Part shown: positions 1-8,834 of the stretch, piece by piece | Position numbering within the stretch: position 1 is the stretch's first letter | Layout of the letters: the number at the start of each line of letters is the position of its first letter | Origin: Thalassotalea sp. PS06 | Lineage (GTDB): Bacteria; Pseudomonadota; Gammaproteobacteria; Enterobacterales; Alteromonadaceae | Assembly: GCF_007197775.1 (NCBI RefSeq) | Contig: NZ_CP041638.1 | Location: forward strand, 868,001 to 932,000 | Length of the DNA stretch: 64,000 nucleotides | Reading direction: 5' to 3' | The notes under the pieces: model-generated | The model's input: the letters and a program-made list of their open reading frames with translations, nothing else | Told to the model about the DNA's origin: nothing | The model's database searches: none | Made by a program: the position numbers and the translations under genes

Positions 1-64
1 ATTATTTTTGTTACGCTCGTAATGAAAATGATACATTTGGGCGTTCGAATTAAGATATGGTGTT

Positions 65-1654
65 ATGCGTTTAACGGTTGAATCAGAAGATAGAGTCGGA
101 ATAACCCAGGAAATCCTGGCGAAAGTTGCTGTGCTTAAAGTGAACCTCATTGCAATGGAGGTGACGCGTTATCATACGTATCTGCATCTTGATACGGTAA
201 GCTCAGCTCTGATAACCCAATTATTATCGATAGCCGGGGTAAACCAGGTTTACGAGATCGATTTATTGCCCGGTGAACGGACCGCGAAACAATTAGAAGC
301 CATGTTGGCGAAAATACCAGAGCCGATTTTAGATATAGATCGCAATGGCCAGATACTGATGGCGAATCGCTCGGCGCAGCAAGCCTGGAAAAGCTTTTCT
401 GGTAATACCGAGCAATCACCACTAATTGGCTCGATGATTTCAAACTGCGTTGAGCAGAAATTGCGGGTATTTTTAACCGAGCAATCGGTTACTCAGGAAA
501 TTACTTTTTCCGGCATTCAATATTTCTGCGACATTACTCCAGTTAAAGTTGGGGGAAAGGTTCAGGGGGCAATTTTAGTACTTCGGTCATTGACCGATGT
601 AGGGCGCCACCTGGCGGCAACGCAAACCAATGAACGGGGGGGATTTGATACCATTATCGGAAAATCTGTGAAACTTATGCAGGCGCTGGAACAAGCGCGC
701 AAATTTGCGAATTTAGAGCTTCCTGTTTTGATTCAGGGAGAAACTGGTACCGGCAAAGAGCTGTTAGCGCGAGCGATTCATGACAACAGTGGGCGAACGC
801 GTAAGCCATTTTTGGCGATTAACTGTGCGTCTCTTGCCGAGCATTTATTGGAAAGTGAATTATTTGGTTACGCCGCGGGGGCGTTTACTGGCGCCAAGAG
901 TGGCGGTAAACCCGGGCTATTCGAGCTTGCCGATGGTGGCACGGTATTTCTAGATGAAATCGCGGAAATGTCGGTCTACTTGCAAGCCAAGTTGTTACGT
1001 TTTTTACAGGACTATCGTTTTCGACGCGTCGGCGGCCTAAAGGAAAAGCATGTCGATGTGCGGATCATCAGTGCTACCCATGAAAATTTATCGGCGTTGG
1101 TGGAGAGTAAATCCTTTCGTGAAGATTTGTTTTACCGCTTAAATGTCTTGAATCTTTCACTGCCAGGTCTTCGTGAACGCCAGAGCGATATTCCGTTGCT
1201 GGTCGAACATTTTGTAAAAAATGCCGCAACTCAGATAAATCTACCTGTTCCTGAAATCGCCCCAGGAGTCCAACAACAACTGCTAAATTATCGATGGCCA
1301 GGAAATGTTCGTCAGTTGCAAAACACCTTGTTCCGGGCGGTAGCTCTGGCTGAGGATGGGCTAGTTAATCAATTGGAGTTGGATGGAGATATTCCACAGC
1401 CGACACTTTCCACTAACGAGATGGTTGTAGGCATTGGTGAGACTAAAGCAAGCGCAGAAAACACTTCGCTAAAAGGTAGGAGCGAATCGGATTTCGATAA
1501 CCTTGGACAGGCTCATCGTGTTTTTGAAAAACAGCTATTTGAACGCATGCTGCCACTGTATCCAAGCACGCGAAAACTGGCAGAACGACTTGGTGTGTCG
1601 CACAACACCATTGCGCTTAAATTAAGGCAACACGGGTTATCGACGAAACGATGA
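65..1654 (+). CDS. tyrR: TyrR-family transcriptional regulator (ACT-PAS-AAA+-HTH)
   Basis: TyrR-type regulators sense aromatic amino acids and control their transport and metabolism. The 529-residue protein shows an N-terminal ACT domain (about 1-70), a PAS domain (about 78-150), a sigma54-activator AAA+ domain (about 195-430; Walker A GETGTGKE at 225-232, Walker B GGTVFLDEI) and a C-terminal TyrR-type helix-turn-helix (about 495-525). Order and length match TyrR/PhhR. Unlike E. coli TyrR, where the sigma54-contacting loop is degenerate (GAYPNA, from memory), this protein keeps a perfect GAFTGA, so sigma54-dependent activation is possible. No aromatic catabolism gene lies next to it here; any such partner could be upstream of the window. 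The gene ends 3 bp from the convergent neighbour. Confidence 0.9.
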   Translation: MRLTVESEDRVGITQEILAKVAVLKVNLIAMEVTRYHTYLHLDTVSSALITQLLSIAGVNQVYEIDLLPGERTAKQLEAMLAKIPEPILDIDRNGQILMANRSAQQAWKSFSGNTEQSPLIGSMISNCVEQKLRVFLTEQSVTQEITFSGIQYFCDITPVKVGGKVQGAILVLRSLTDVGRHLAATQTNERGGFDTIIGKSVKLMQALEQARKFANLELPVLIQGETGTGKELLARAIHDNSGRTRKPFLAINCASLAEHLLESELFGYAAGAFTGAKSGGKPGLFELADGGTVFLDEIAEMSVYLQAKLLRFLQDYRFRRVGGLKEKHVDVRIISATHENLSALVESKSFREDLFYRLNVLNLSLPGLRERQSDIPLLVEHFVKNAATQINLPVPEIAPGVQQQLLNYRWPGNVRQLQNTLFRAVALAEDGLVNQLELDGDIPQPTLSTNEMVVGIGETKASAENTSLKGRSESDFDNLGQAHRVFEKQLFERMLPLYPSTRKLAERLGVSHNTIALKLRQHGLSTKR

Positions 1655-1657
1655 TAC

Positions 1658-2782
1658 TTACGGATTGTTTATGCGAAACATACGGTAAACGCCGGTTTTT
1701 AAATAACCGCGGAACAGGTTTTTCTCAATCCTGGCCAAACGATTTTTAAGCTTTTCTCGTCGAACCAGATAGCGTAACGCTTTTATCACCTTTCGATCCT
1801 TTTGGTGTTTTGCTGCGCGCAAAAGGTTCTCGACGATTTTAAAATCTTCCAGAGTTCTTAGCCGCCAGTTTAACACCGGTTTCAAACTATCAAGTGGTTC
1901 CAATGTCGGACAATCGGTACTGAGCAACCTAAGAATCAAGCGGGTTCGAACGCATTTTTCGCATTCACCACAGTTGTATTCTTTGTCCATCCAGCAAACT
2001 CTGAGCGTTTGCATTGCCAGTCGATGCTTTTTTAAAAACTTAAGCTTTTGATAACGCACCAAGGGGGTATCGTAGAAAAAACGGGTCGCTTCACTGGCAT
2101 AAAGAGGGTCGGTGACCGGCGTAGTTCCATCGGGGTAAACATCAATCAACGGTTGACTGGAAGGGATCAACACCATTTGAAAACCACTTAAAAGCCCGGT
2201 TGCAGCAAGGCCAGCTCCGCAAAAATACTTTTTCCAACTTAGCCCAAAAGCATGGGGGAGGTAGCGAATATTGGAACGAATATTAATCAGTGGAATACTG
2301 AAGGTATTGGCAAAGGCCTGATTTTTTCGTTTTACTTCTTCGAGAAGTTCTTGGTTATCAAGCTGAATATCAATGCCTTCAACAAATAATAACGCATCGA
2401 GCTGTTTGCGGTTTTTGACGAAGCTATAGATACTATCGACGCCACCTGAGAAGAAACAGGCATTGGATTTTAAGGTGATTTCACTGATGTCCTGTTCGGC
2501 GACGATATCTACCATACTTAGGTGAGGCCACCATTGACAATAGATCCGCTGAAGTTGGATCAGCCCCAAATAAAGGGTTCTGGAAACAGGTTTTTTCGAT
2601 TGCACAATAATGGGTTGGCCAGTTTGCATGGCTGGCAGTAACGCCGCAGCAACGAATGCGTCGATAACGTCGGTACGGCCAATATCTTTGGGTAAGGTAA
2701 ACCACAGTTTAAAGTTGTCTAGGTATGCACTTATCGTGTGCTTGTCGCCTTGGCTTTCGTGGCTGATTTCAGAAATGATCAT
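1658..2782 (-). CDS. PP-loop (QueC-like) adenine nucleotide alpha hydrolase, function unknown
   Basis: The 374-residue soluble protein carries a PP-loop ATP-pyrophosphatase motif SGGVDS (about 112-117). Further on, near residue 265, is a cysteine cluster spaced C-x7-C-x2-C-x2-C (ending CGECEKC), like the zinc site of QueC-type 7-cyano-7-deazaguanine synthases. It is longer than QueC (about 230 aa) and its flanks do not look like QueC, so I do not call it queC. The family adenylates a carbonyl or carboxylate so that it can be amidated or thiolated. The start overlaps the end of the upstream methyltransferase gene by 14 bp, so the two are translationally coupled and probably act in one pathway. 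The substrate cannot be read from the sequence. Confidence 0.6.
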   Translation of the reverse strand: MIISEISHESQGDKHTISAYLDNFKLWFTLPKDIGRTDVIDAFVAAALLPAMQTGQPIIVQSKKPVSRTLYLGLIQLQRIYCQWWPHLSMVDIVAEQDISEITLKSNACFFSGGVDSIYSFVKNRKQLDALLFVEGIDIQLDNQELLEEVKRKNQAFANTFSIPLINIRSNIRYLPHAFGLSWKKYFCGAGLAATGLLSGFQMVLIPSSQPLIDVYPDGTTPVTDPLYASEATRFFYDTPLVRYQKLKFLKKHRLAMQTLRVCWMDKEYNCGECEKCVRTRLILRLLSTDCPTLEPLDSLKPVLNWRLRTLEDFKIVENLLRAAKHQKDRKVIKALRYLVRREKLKNRLARIEKNLFRGYLKTGVYRMFRINNP

Positions 2783-3578
2783 GACCGAATGTCTTGAAAC
2801 GTGTCACTTTGTCTGATGAATTCGATGCTTTAGGGCGTTGCACGGTAATGAAAAGTAAGGACCAGTTCATTAGAATTTCACCGTCAATCAGACGATAACC
2901 AAGGTATTTATCAATGCCTGAAACGATTTCATCTAAGTTGGCCAAATCCAGGCCAAATAGCAGCTGACAATAATTTGCCATGTCTTCGATACTATCAAAA
3001 TGCCAGTAGTAATCTTCCTTTACCTGGGATTGGATAATTAATCCGGTAGCTTCCATCGCCTGAAGATCCTGGCGATTCAGAAACATCCCCTGATGTCCGA
3101 GCGAATTAAACTTATCAACGAACTTGTTTAAAAACTTATCGACTTTGCAGCCTTCGGGAACGTCGGCAATAACTGCCTTTCCTCCGGGCCTTAAAACACG
3201 ATAGATTTCCCGATAAACCGGAAACCTATCGAATGTGTGGTGCATTCCTGCGAGCGAATATAGTAGATCCTGACTTTGATCAGCCAAAGAAATCTTATTT
3301 AATGGACACAATACTTTATGGTGGCTATCCGATTCATGACAAAAGTCGAAAAATGTCTGGCTGGTTTCAATGGCGGTGTAGGAAATATCCTGCTCGGATA
3401 AGTAATGGCTCAGGTAACCACCACCTGCTGGTAGGTCGGCAATGACCTGAGAACGATTTGCTGGCAATTGTTTCAATAAATTTGCAAACTCTTCATCACG
3501 GGCATGCGGGCAACGATTCATTGCCTGTTGATAGAGTTTACCGCGCTGCTCAAATATCCCTTGATACGAAAGGTTCAT
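2769..3578 (-). CDS. SAM-dependent class I methyltransferase
   Basis: The 269-residue protein has a Rossmann methyltransferase core. Motif I is ADLPAGGGYLSHYL (about 48-61), an acidic end of strand beta2 follows (AIET, about 74), and the post-motif segment with RVLRPGGKAVIADVPEG (about 126-142) is typical of the Methyltransf_11/ubiE-like group. It is the first gene of a two-gene unit whose second member, the PP-loop protein, overlaps it by 14 bp. It diverges from the FAH-family gene with a 114-bp gap. Substrate unknown; the pairing suggests two steps modifying the same small molecule or nucleoside, which is inference only. Confidence 0.7.
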   Translation of the reverse strand: MNLSYQGIFEQRGKLYQQAMNRCPHARDEEFANLLKQLPANRSQVIADLPAGGGYLSHYLSEQDISYTAIETSQTFFDFCHESDSHHKVLCPLNKISLADQSQDLLYSLAGMHHTFDRFPVYREIYRVLRPGGKAVIADVPEGCKVDKFLNKFVDKFNSLGHQGMFLNRQDLQAMEATGLIIQSQVKEDYYWHFDSIEDMANYCQLLFGLDLANLDEIVSGIDKYLGYRLIDGEILMNWSLLFITVQRPKASNSSDKVTRFKTFGHDHF

Positions 3579-3692
3579 AGTCCGTTGTTTTTATTGTTGA
3601 TGTTCATTCGATAATGATTAGTATAGTTGACATTATTAAAGCTGCTTTGTTGCCGGAAAACTAAGCGGCAATTAAGGTGTTAGGTAGGTTTC

Positions 3693-4301
3693 ATGCAATC
3701 CATTTTGTGCAATAACAGGTCCATTTGTCCGTCAAAAATCGTCTGTATTGGGCGTAATTATGTTGAGCATATCGAGGAGTTAGGTAATTCGATTCCAGAT
3801 GAAATGGTGGTGTTTTTAAAGCCAAACTCAGCGATAAGGCAGCAACTGCGAGCGGTGCATCAAGAGCCCCTGCATTTTGAAGCAGAATTAGCTTTTGTTT
3901 ATCAGCAAGGCCGTTTTAGCGCAGTAGCAGCCGGGTTAGACCTCACCAAACGAGGTCTGCAAAGCAAACTAAAAGAGAAAGGTCTGCCATGGGAGCGGGC
4001 AAAAGCTTTTGACGGTTCGGCGCTGTTTAGTGAATTTGTCGAAATTGACTCGGTTGACGATTTATCAATTGAATTGGATATTGATGGGCAGCGACGTCAG
4101 CAGGGCAGTGTAGCCATGATGATGTACTCACCAGCTTTCATTTTGGAGCAACTGCGGGAATTTATAACACTAGAGGACGGCGATATTGTGATGACAGGGA
4201 CGCCCAAAGGTGTCGGAGAGGTGGTCGCCGGGTCGGTGTTCGAGGCCAGGGTTAAGCAAGATGGTAAATTGCTGACCAGTCAAAAATGGCAAGCTCAATA
4301 A
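3693..4301 (+). CDS. fumarylacetoacetate hydrolase (FAH) family protein
   Basis: The 202-residue single-domain FAH protein resembles the acylpyruvase/oxaloacetate-decarboxylase branch (FAHD1/YcgM). It shows the N-terminal IGRNYVEHIEELG signature (about 19-31), the FEAELAFV metal-ligand segment with two glutamates (about 62-69) and the C-terminal MTGTPKGVG loop (about 168-176). The family hydrolyses C-C bonds of beta-diketo acids or decarboxylates oxaloacetate using Mg2+. It stands alone, divergent from the methyltransferase gene and convergent with yciH. Just past the stop a strong Shine-Dalgarno (AAGGAGAAAAA) is followed by an ATG that opens only seven codons; see rejected items. Confidence 0.8.
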   Translation: MQSILCNNRSICPSKIVCIGRNYVEHIEELGNSIPDEMVVFLKPNSAIRQQLRAVHQEPLHFEAELAFVYQQGRFSAVAAGLDLTKRGLQSKLKEKGLPWERAKAFDGSALFSEFVEIDSVDDLSIELDIDGQRRQQGSVAMMMYSPAFILEQLREFITLEDGDIVMTGTPKGVGEVVAGSVFEARVKQDGKLLTSQKWQAQ

Positions 4302-4388
4302 GGAGAAAAAATGCAAAGGGTCAGAGTTATTTAATTTTCAACACCTCTGACTCCTTGATCGTATGACTGAACCGGAACCAGCTTTTGA

Positions 4389-4715
4389 CTAGCCACCGAT
4401 GAACTTTACTTTAAAGCCGGCTTTTTCTAATTCAGCTTTGATGATATCGCGCTTATCGCCCTGAATTTCGATGGTTTCATCGATAACGGTACCGCCGGTG
4501 CCACATTTTTGCTTTAAGGTTTTAGCCAATGCTTTCAGCTCTTTGGGTGCTAATCCTAAGCCGGTAATAGTGACGACGCCTTTACCTTTTCGGCCCTTAG
4601 TTTCACGTCTGACTCTGGCAAATCCGTCAGAGGGAGTGACTTCTGGCTCCTGCGGTTCGTCTTTGATACGGCCACCATCGGTAGAGAAGACTAATTTTGA
4701 TAATTGATCGCGCAT
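4389..4715 (-). CDS. yciH: YciH, SUI1/eIF1-family translation factor-like protein
   Basis: SUI1-domain protein of 108 residues starting MRDQLSKLVF, the same length as E. coli YciH. The core has the R-rich VRRETKGRKGKGVVTITGLGL stretch split between two strands, then LAKTLKQKCGTGGT and a C-terminal IKAELEKAGFKVKFIGG, all typical of the eIF1 fold. An in-frame ATG at 4778 would add 21 unrelated residues; I prefer the start at 4715 because it gives the family length and is preceded by GTGAGAA. YciH discriminates against aberrant initiation complexes in E. coli (family knowledge). It lies between the FAH gene (convergent) and the etfBA terminator. Confidence 0.88.
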   Translation of the reverse strand: MRDQLSKLVFSTDGGRIKDEPQEPEVTPSDGFARVRRETKGRKGKGVVTITGLGLAPKELKALAKTLKQKCGTGGTVIDETIEIQGDKRDIIKAELEKAGFKVKFIGG

Positions 4716-4790
4716 CGCGTTCTCACTTAATACATTTCGACAACCTAGTTGCCTGATTATACCGATTATATTTTTCACTGCCCAGAAACA

Positions 4791-4816
4791 AAAACACCCG
4801 CATGTGCGGGTGTTTT
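4791..4816 (-). terminator. intrinsic terminator of etfBA
   Basis: A perfect 12-bp inverted repeat (AAAACACCCGCA / TGCGGGTGTTTT) lies 14 bp past the etfA stop and, read on the minus strand, is followed by a T-rich run. The A-rich 5' arm would also let it work in the other direction. Confidence 0.85.
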
Positions 4817-4830
4817 ATCTAAGCTTTAGC

Positions 4831-5757
4831 TTATAGCTTGCCTTCCAGCTCAGGCAGTACTTCAAATAAGTCGGCAACTAAACCGTAGTCAGCAACCTGG
4901 AAGATAGGTGCTTCAGCGTCTTTGTTGATAGCAACGATGACTTTGGAATCTTTCATACCAGCAAGGTGTTGAATCGCGCCGGAAATACCCACTGCAATGT
5001 ACAAATCAGGAGCCACGATTTTACCGGTTTGACCAACCTGCATATCGTTTGGTACGAAGCCAGCATCAACGGCGGCACGAGATGCACCAATCGCAGCGCC
5101 TAGCTTATCGGCGATACCTTCAAGTAGCTGGAAGTTGTCACCGTTTTGCATACCACGGCCACCAGAGATAACGACAGAAGCAGCGCCTAAATCAGGGCGT
5201 TCAGATTCTGTGAATTCATCTTTAACGTGGCTGGAGATACCGGCATCAGTTGCCTGGCCTAACGCTTCAATTGCGGCATCGCCATCGGTTGCAACCGCAT
5301 CGAATGCTGTTGCACGAACGGTGATAACCTTTTTGCTATCCAGGCTTTGCACGGTAGCAATGGCATTACCCGCGTAAATTGGACGAACAAAGGTATCAGC
5401 CGATTCTACGCCGATGATGTCAGAGATTTGCGCGACATCTAAAAGCGCTGCCACTCGTGGCATGAAGTTTTTACCAGTGGTAGTTGCACAGCCTAGAAGG
5501 TAGTCGTAATCACCGCTGATTTCGTTTACTAACAAGCTTACGTTTTCTGCCAGTTGTTCTGCGTAAGCGGCATTGTCTGCCACGAGTACTTTGCGTACGC
5601 CGTTGGCTTTTGCTGCCTGCTCGGCAACGGCCTGGCAATCGCTACCTGCAACTAATACGTCGATATCGCTGCCAAGTTGTTGCGCCGCGCTTAACGTTTT
5701 CAGCGTTTCAGCTTTCAGGCTGTTATTATCATGTTCTGCAATTACTAATATAGCCAT
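4831..5757 (-). CDS. etfA: electron transfer flavoprotein subunit alpha
   Basis: EtfA (308 aa) binds FAD and, with EtfB, carries electrons from acyl-CoA dehydrogenases to ETF-ubiquinone oxidoreductase. The C-terminal FAD domain is clear: VISGGRGM (about 196-203), GASRAAVDAGFVPNDMQVGQTGK (about 223-245, in two parts), IAVGISGAIQHLAGM (about 254-268) and INKDAEAPIFQVADYGLVAD near the end. Length is normal. Its ATG shares one base with the TAA of etfB, so the two subunits are translationally coupled. The oxidoreductase that accepts its electrons is divergently encoded at 6856. Confidence 0.97.
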   Translation of the reverse strand: MAILVIAEHDNNSLKAETLKTLSAAQQLGSDIDVLVAGSDCQAVAEQAAKANGVRKVLVADNAAYAEQLAENVSLLVNEISGDYDYLLGCATTTGKNFMPRVAALLDVAQISDIIGVESADTFVRPIYAGNAIATVQSLDSKKVITVRATAFDAVATDGDAAIEALGQATDAGISSHVKDEFTESERPDLGAASVVISGGRGMQNGDNFQLLEGIADKLGAAIGASRAAVDAGFVPNDMQVGQTGKIVAPDLYIAVGISGAIQHLAGMKDSKVIVAINKDAEAPIFQVADYGLVADLFEVLPELEGKL

Positions 5758-6506
5758 TAGATCACCTTCGCTTCATTTTTTAATTTTTCGACTAACTCAT
5801 CGACCGTTTCTACGACGATACCGGCTTCACGCTGTGCTGGCGGCGTAACCTTTAACAATTTAGTACGAGGCGATAAATCGATACCGAAATCCGCAGCAGA
5901 TTTTACATCTAGAGGCTTACGTTTTGCTTTCATAATGTTAGGCAAAGATGCATAACGAGGTTCGTTCAGACGTAAGTCGGTAGTGATAATTGCAGGTAGG
6001 TTCAAACTTAGGGTTTGCAAACCTCCGTCAACCTCACGGGTAACCGACACTTTATCGCCATCAACAACGACTTCTGAAGCGAAAGTACCTTGCGCTAACC
6101 CAGTTAGTGCAGCAAGCATCTGACCAGTCTGATTGTTATCGCTATCGATTGCCTGCTTACCCATTAATACGATTTGCGGCTGCTCTTCTTCAACAACCTT
6201 TTGTAGTAACTTGGCAATGTTCAACGCGTCCAGTTCACCGTCGGCTTCAACCTGGATTGCACGGTCAGCACCAAGTGCTAATGCGGTGCGTAATTGTTCC
6301 TGACAGCTCTTGTCGCCAATGGATACTGCAACGATTTCTGTCGCCACGCCTTTCTCTTTTAAGCGAACCGCTTCTTCTACGGCAATTTCACAAAATGGGT
6401 TGATCGCCATTTTGGTATTGGTTAGATCAACGTTACTGTTATCGGCTTTCACCCTAACCTTAACGTTGTAGTCAATCACTCGTTTGATTGGCACTAAAAT
6501 TTTCAT
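5757..6506 (-). CDS. etfB: electron transfer flavoprotein subunit beta
   Basis: EtfB (249 aa from the ATG at 6506, [10 protein letters not shown]) has the AMP-binding loop [17 protein letters not shown] (about 115-131) and the family signature segment around [10 protein letters not shown]...[20 protein letters not shown] (about 151-185). An upstream in-frame start at 6560 would add 18 non-conserved residues and is not used here. It is the first gene of etfBA. The upstream region contains an inverted repeat resembling a PsrA fatty-acid-response operator, see 6599-6618. Confidence 0.97.
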   Translation of the reverse strand: MKILVPIKRVIDYNVKVRVKADNSNVDLTNTKMAINPFCEIAVEEAVRLKEKGVATEIVAVSIGDKSCQEQLRTALALGADRAIQVEADGELDALNIAKLLQKVVEEEQPQIVLMGKQAIDSDNNQTGQMLAALTGLAQGTFASEVVVDGDKVSVTREVDGGLQTLSLNLPAIITTDLRLNEPRYASLPNIMKAKRKPLDVKSAADFGIDLSPRTKLLKVTPPAQREAGIVVETVDELVEKLKNEAKVI

Positions 6507-6598
6507 ATGAACCCCATGGTGCCTGTGGCACGAATCGTTATTTGTTCGAAATTTTTGCAAATAACTTACTGCACTTGCTGGCTAAATTCAATCAAGTG

Positions 6599-6618
6599 TT
6601 TTAAATTATCGTTTGAAA
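6599..6618. promoter_or_regulatory. candidate PsrA-like operator in the etfB/ETF-QO divergent region
   Basis: An imperfect inverted repeat TTTTAAAT-TATC-GTTTGAAA sits 93 bp upstream of etfB in the 349-bp gap shared with ETF-QO. Six of eight positions match between the half-sites (TTTTAAAT versus TTTCAAAC). It resembles, from memory, the TTnAAACnnnnGTTTnAA type motif of the TetR-family fatty-acid regulator PsrA in marine gammaproteobacteria. The placement between the two ETF units fits, but no PsrA gene is in the window. The rest of the gap shows no other clear signal. Confidence 0.3.
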
Positions 6619-6855
6619 TTTCTTGTTGTGTGCATGAAAGATTACTCAGCCCTCATCAAAAGATCAATGAAATCGGGGGTAGAAACTGATTTTTAGCAAT
6701 CGCCTGAAGTGTTCAGATAGGTTTCCGAGTGGTATCTGTGATATAACGTACACAACAACATACATAAGTATTTACTGAGCAAGATAACAAAAAGCTAATG
6801 CCGGTAAATCAAACTAAAGTTATTACAGCAAGTATTAGAGCAAGAGGGGGTTTAC

Positions 6856-8502
6856 GTGGAACGTGAATCGATGGACTTTGATGTCGTTATTGTAGGGGCC
6901 GGACCGTCCGGTTTATCAGCAGCAATAAAATTGATGCAACAAGCCCAGGAAAAAGATCAGGAATTGATGGTCTGTGTGGTTGAGAAAGGCTCGGAAGTGG
7001 GCGCGCATATTTTATCTGGTGCTGTGTTTGAACCTCGTTCGCTCGCCGAATTATTTCCAAACTATGAAGAGCTGGGTGCGCCGGTAACTACCAAAGTTAC
7101 CGGTGATGATATTTATTACCTAACCGGTGAAGAAAAAGGTACTAAGCTACCAGGCTTTGCAACACCGAAAACCATGCACAATGAAGGTAATTATATTGTC
7201 TCGATGGGCAACATGTGTCGCTGGCTAGCCGAGCAGGCCGAAGCTTTAGGTGTGGAAATTTTCCCGGGTTTCCCAGCACAACAAGTGATTTACGAAGACG
7301 GCAAAGTCGCCGGTGTGATCACCCAGGATATGGGCCTGGACGTTGACGGCAACCCGAAAGATTCTTACATGCCGGGGATGGAGCTAAGAGCCAAATATAC
7401 GATTTTTGCCGAAGGCTGTCGTGGTCATTTGGGCAAAGAGTTAATCGCTAAATTCGCTTTAGACGAAGGCAAGTCGCCGCAGCATTACGGTATTGGTTTT
7501 AAAGAAATCTGGGATATTGACCCGGAAAAACATCAGGAAGGCCTGGTGGTCCACAGTGCCGGTTGGCCGTTAACGAGTGATACTACCGGTGGTGGTTATC
7601 TTTATCATGCTGAAAACAACCAGGTATTTGTTGGGTTGATTATCGATTTAAATTATTCGAACCCGCACTTAAGCCCGTTTGATGAATTTCAACGCATGAA
7701 ACATCATCCAATCTATAAACAGTACCTGGAAGGCGGCAAGCGTGTTTCCTACGGCGCCAGGGCTTTGGCCAAAGGCGGTTATAATTCCTTGGTTAAAATG
7801 ACCATGCCGGGTGGTCTGTTAGTTGGTTGCGATGCTGGTACCATTAATTACGCCAAAATCAAAGGTAATCATACGGCAATGAAGTCGGGCATTTTGGCTG
7901 CGGAAACTATCTTTGAAGCTATCTCCGGCGGTGATGAAGGTGGTAGTGATTTAACCGCATTTGCAGACAAATTTGAGTCGTCCTGGTTGTATGATGAGTT
8001 ATACAACACTCGTAACTTTGGTCCGGCAATGCACAAGCTCGGTACCTTTATGGGGGGGGCCTATAACACGCTCGATCAAAACTTCTTCGGCGGTAAATTG
8101 CCATTTAACTTCCAAGATGAAACGTTAGATTACGCTCAGCTCAAACTGGCAAACGAAGCGCCAATGATTAACTATCCAAAACCGGATGGTGAATTGAGCT
8201 TTGACAAACTGAGTTCGGTATTTTTATCCAATACCAACCATGAAGAAGAGCAACCGTGTCACTTAAAACTTAAAGACCCGGAAATCCCAATTACCGTCAA
8301 CTGGCCAAAATACGGTGAGCCAGCACAGCGTTATTGTCCGGCAGGGGTTTATGAAGTAGAAGAAAGTGATGAAGGTGCAAAATTTGTGATCAACTCACAA
8401 AACTGCATTCACTGTAAAACCTGTGATATCAAAGACCCGAGCCAGAACATTACCTGGGTTACCCCAGAAGGGACCGGTGGTCCGAATTACCCGAATATGT
8501 AA
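6856..8502 (+). CDS. electron transfer flavoprotein-ubiquinone oxidoreductase (ETF-QO)
   Basis: The 548-residue membrane-associated enzyme passes electrons from reduced ETF to ubiquinone. It has an N-terminal FAD-binding VIVGAGPSGLSAA (about 10-22), the KGSEVGAHILSGAVFEP segment (about 44-60) and a C-terminal 4Fe-4S domain with CPAGVYE and CIHCKTCDIKDP (about 495-530), as in mitochondrial ETFDH. The start used is GTG at 6856, behind AGAGGGGG; an ATG at 6871 (MDFDVVIVG) is a possible alternative. It is divergent from etfBA and ends at a strong terminator. Confidence 0.96.
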   Translation: MERESMDFDVVIVGAGPSGLSAAIKLMQQAQEKDQELMVCVVEKGSEVGAHILSGAVFEPRSLAELFPNYEELGAPVTTKVTGDDIYYLTGEEKGTKLPGFATPKTMHNEGNYIVSMGNMCRWLAEQAEALGVEIFPGFPAQQVIYEDGKVAGVITQDMGLDVDGNPKDSYMPGMELRAKYTIFAEGCRGHLGKELIAKFALDEGKSPQHYGIGFKEIWDIDPEKHQEGLVVHSAGWPLTSDTTGGGYLYHAENNQVFVGLIIDLNYSNPHLSPFDEFQRMKHHPIYKQYLEGGKRVSYGARALAKGGYNSLVKMTMPGGLLVGCDAGTINYAKIKGNHTAMKSGILAAETIFEAISGGDEGGSDLTAFADKFESSWLYDELYNTRNFGPAMHKLGTFMGGAYNTLDQNFFGGKLPFNFQDETLDYAQLKLANEAPMINYPKPDGELSFDKLSSVFLSNTNHEEEQPCHLKLKDPEIPITVNWPKYGEPAQRYCPAGVYEVEESDEGAKFVINSQNCIHCKTCDIKDPSQNITWVTPEGTGGPNYPNM

Positions 8503-8515
8503 GGTAAACAAAAAA

Positions 8516-8536
8516 GGCGCTGTTAGCGCCTTTTTT
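8516..8536 (+). terminator. intrinsic terminator of ETF-QO
   Basis: GGCGCT-GTT-AGCGCC stem (6 bp, GC-rich) followed by TTTTTT, 13 bp past the stop codon. Confidence 0.88.
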
Positions 8537-8547
8537 GCTCTTCGGGG

Positions 8548-8791
8548 AAGGTGTCAAAGGGTGACGACGGTGACAACGAATTTCTCTGATTTCCTGTAGT
8601 TTCAGGAAATGACGCTCAGATTTTCTGCACTCTGCCTTCTGCGGTCTTTAATGCCTTTAAGGTGTCAAAGGGTGACGACGGTGACAGTTTGAAAGGGAGG
8701 CCTTTCAAACAGGTGACAACGAAGTGCCTTGGAGTCTGTCACCGAAGTGAATAAAATAGCAATGCTGAGAATATTCACGTAACTGGTCACC
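8548..8791. repeat. left composite repeat/hairpin block flanking pdxH
   Basis: This non-coding block holds a perfect 28-bp direct repeat (8548-8575 and 8659-8686; built on the word GGTGTCAAAGGGTGACGACG). An 8-bp hairpin ATTTCCTG/CAGGAAAT lies at 8589-8610, a 10-bp hairpin GTTTGAAAGG/CCTTTCAAAC at 8687-8710 and a 7-bp hairpin GGTGACA/TGTCACC at 8712-8743. It then continues with CACCGAAGTGAA and CGTAACTGGTCACC. The order GGTGTC word, GnTTGAAAG hairpin, AGGTGnCAACGAA, GCCTT, GTCACCGAAG recurs on the other side of pdxH (9583-9934), so the two blocks are diverged direct copies. No ORF is convincing here. Confidence 0.75.
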
Positions 8792-8834
8792 TTTTCTAAC
8801 TCTTTGATTTAGAAATGACACCCAACTCGATGTT

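Noticed and set aside
3607-3625. Fur-box-like sequence GATAATGATTAGTATAG between the methyltransferase and FAH genes
   Set aside because: Only the first half matches well (about 12 of 19 positions) and the adjacent genes have no iron link.
4301-4351. Strong Shine-Dalgarno followed by a seven-codon frame and a 7-bp inverted repeat after the FAH gene
   Set aside because: Too short to support a peptide; perhaps the remnant of a lost downstream gene plus a weak terminator.
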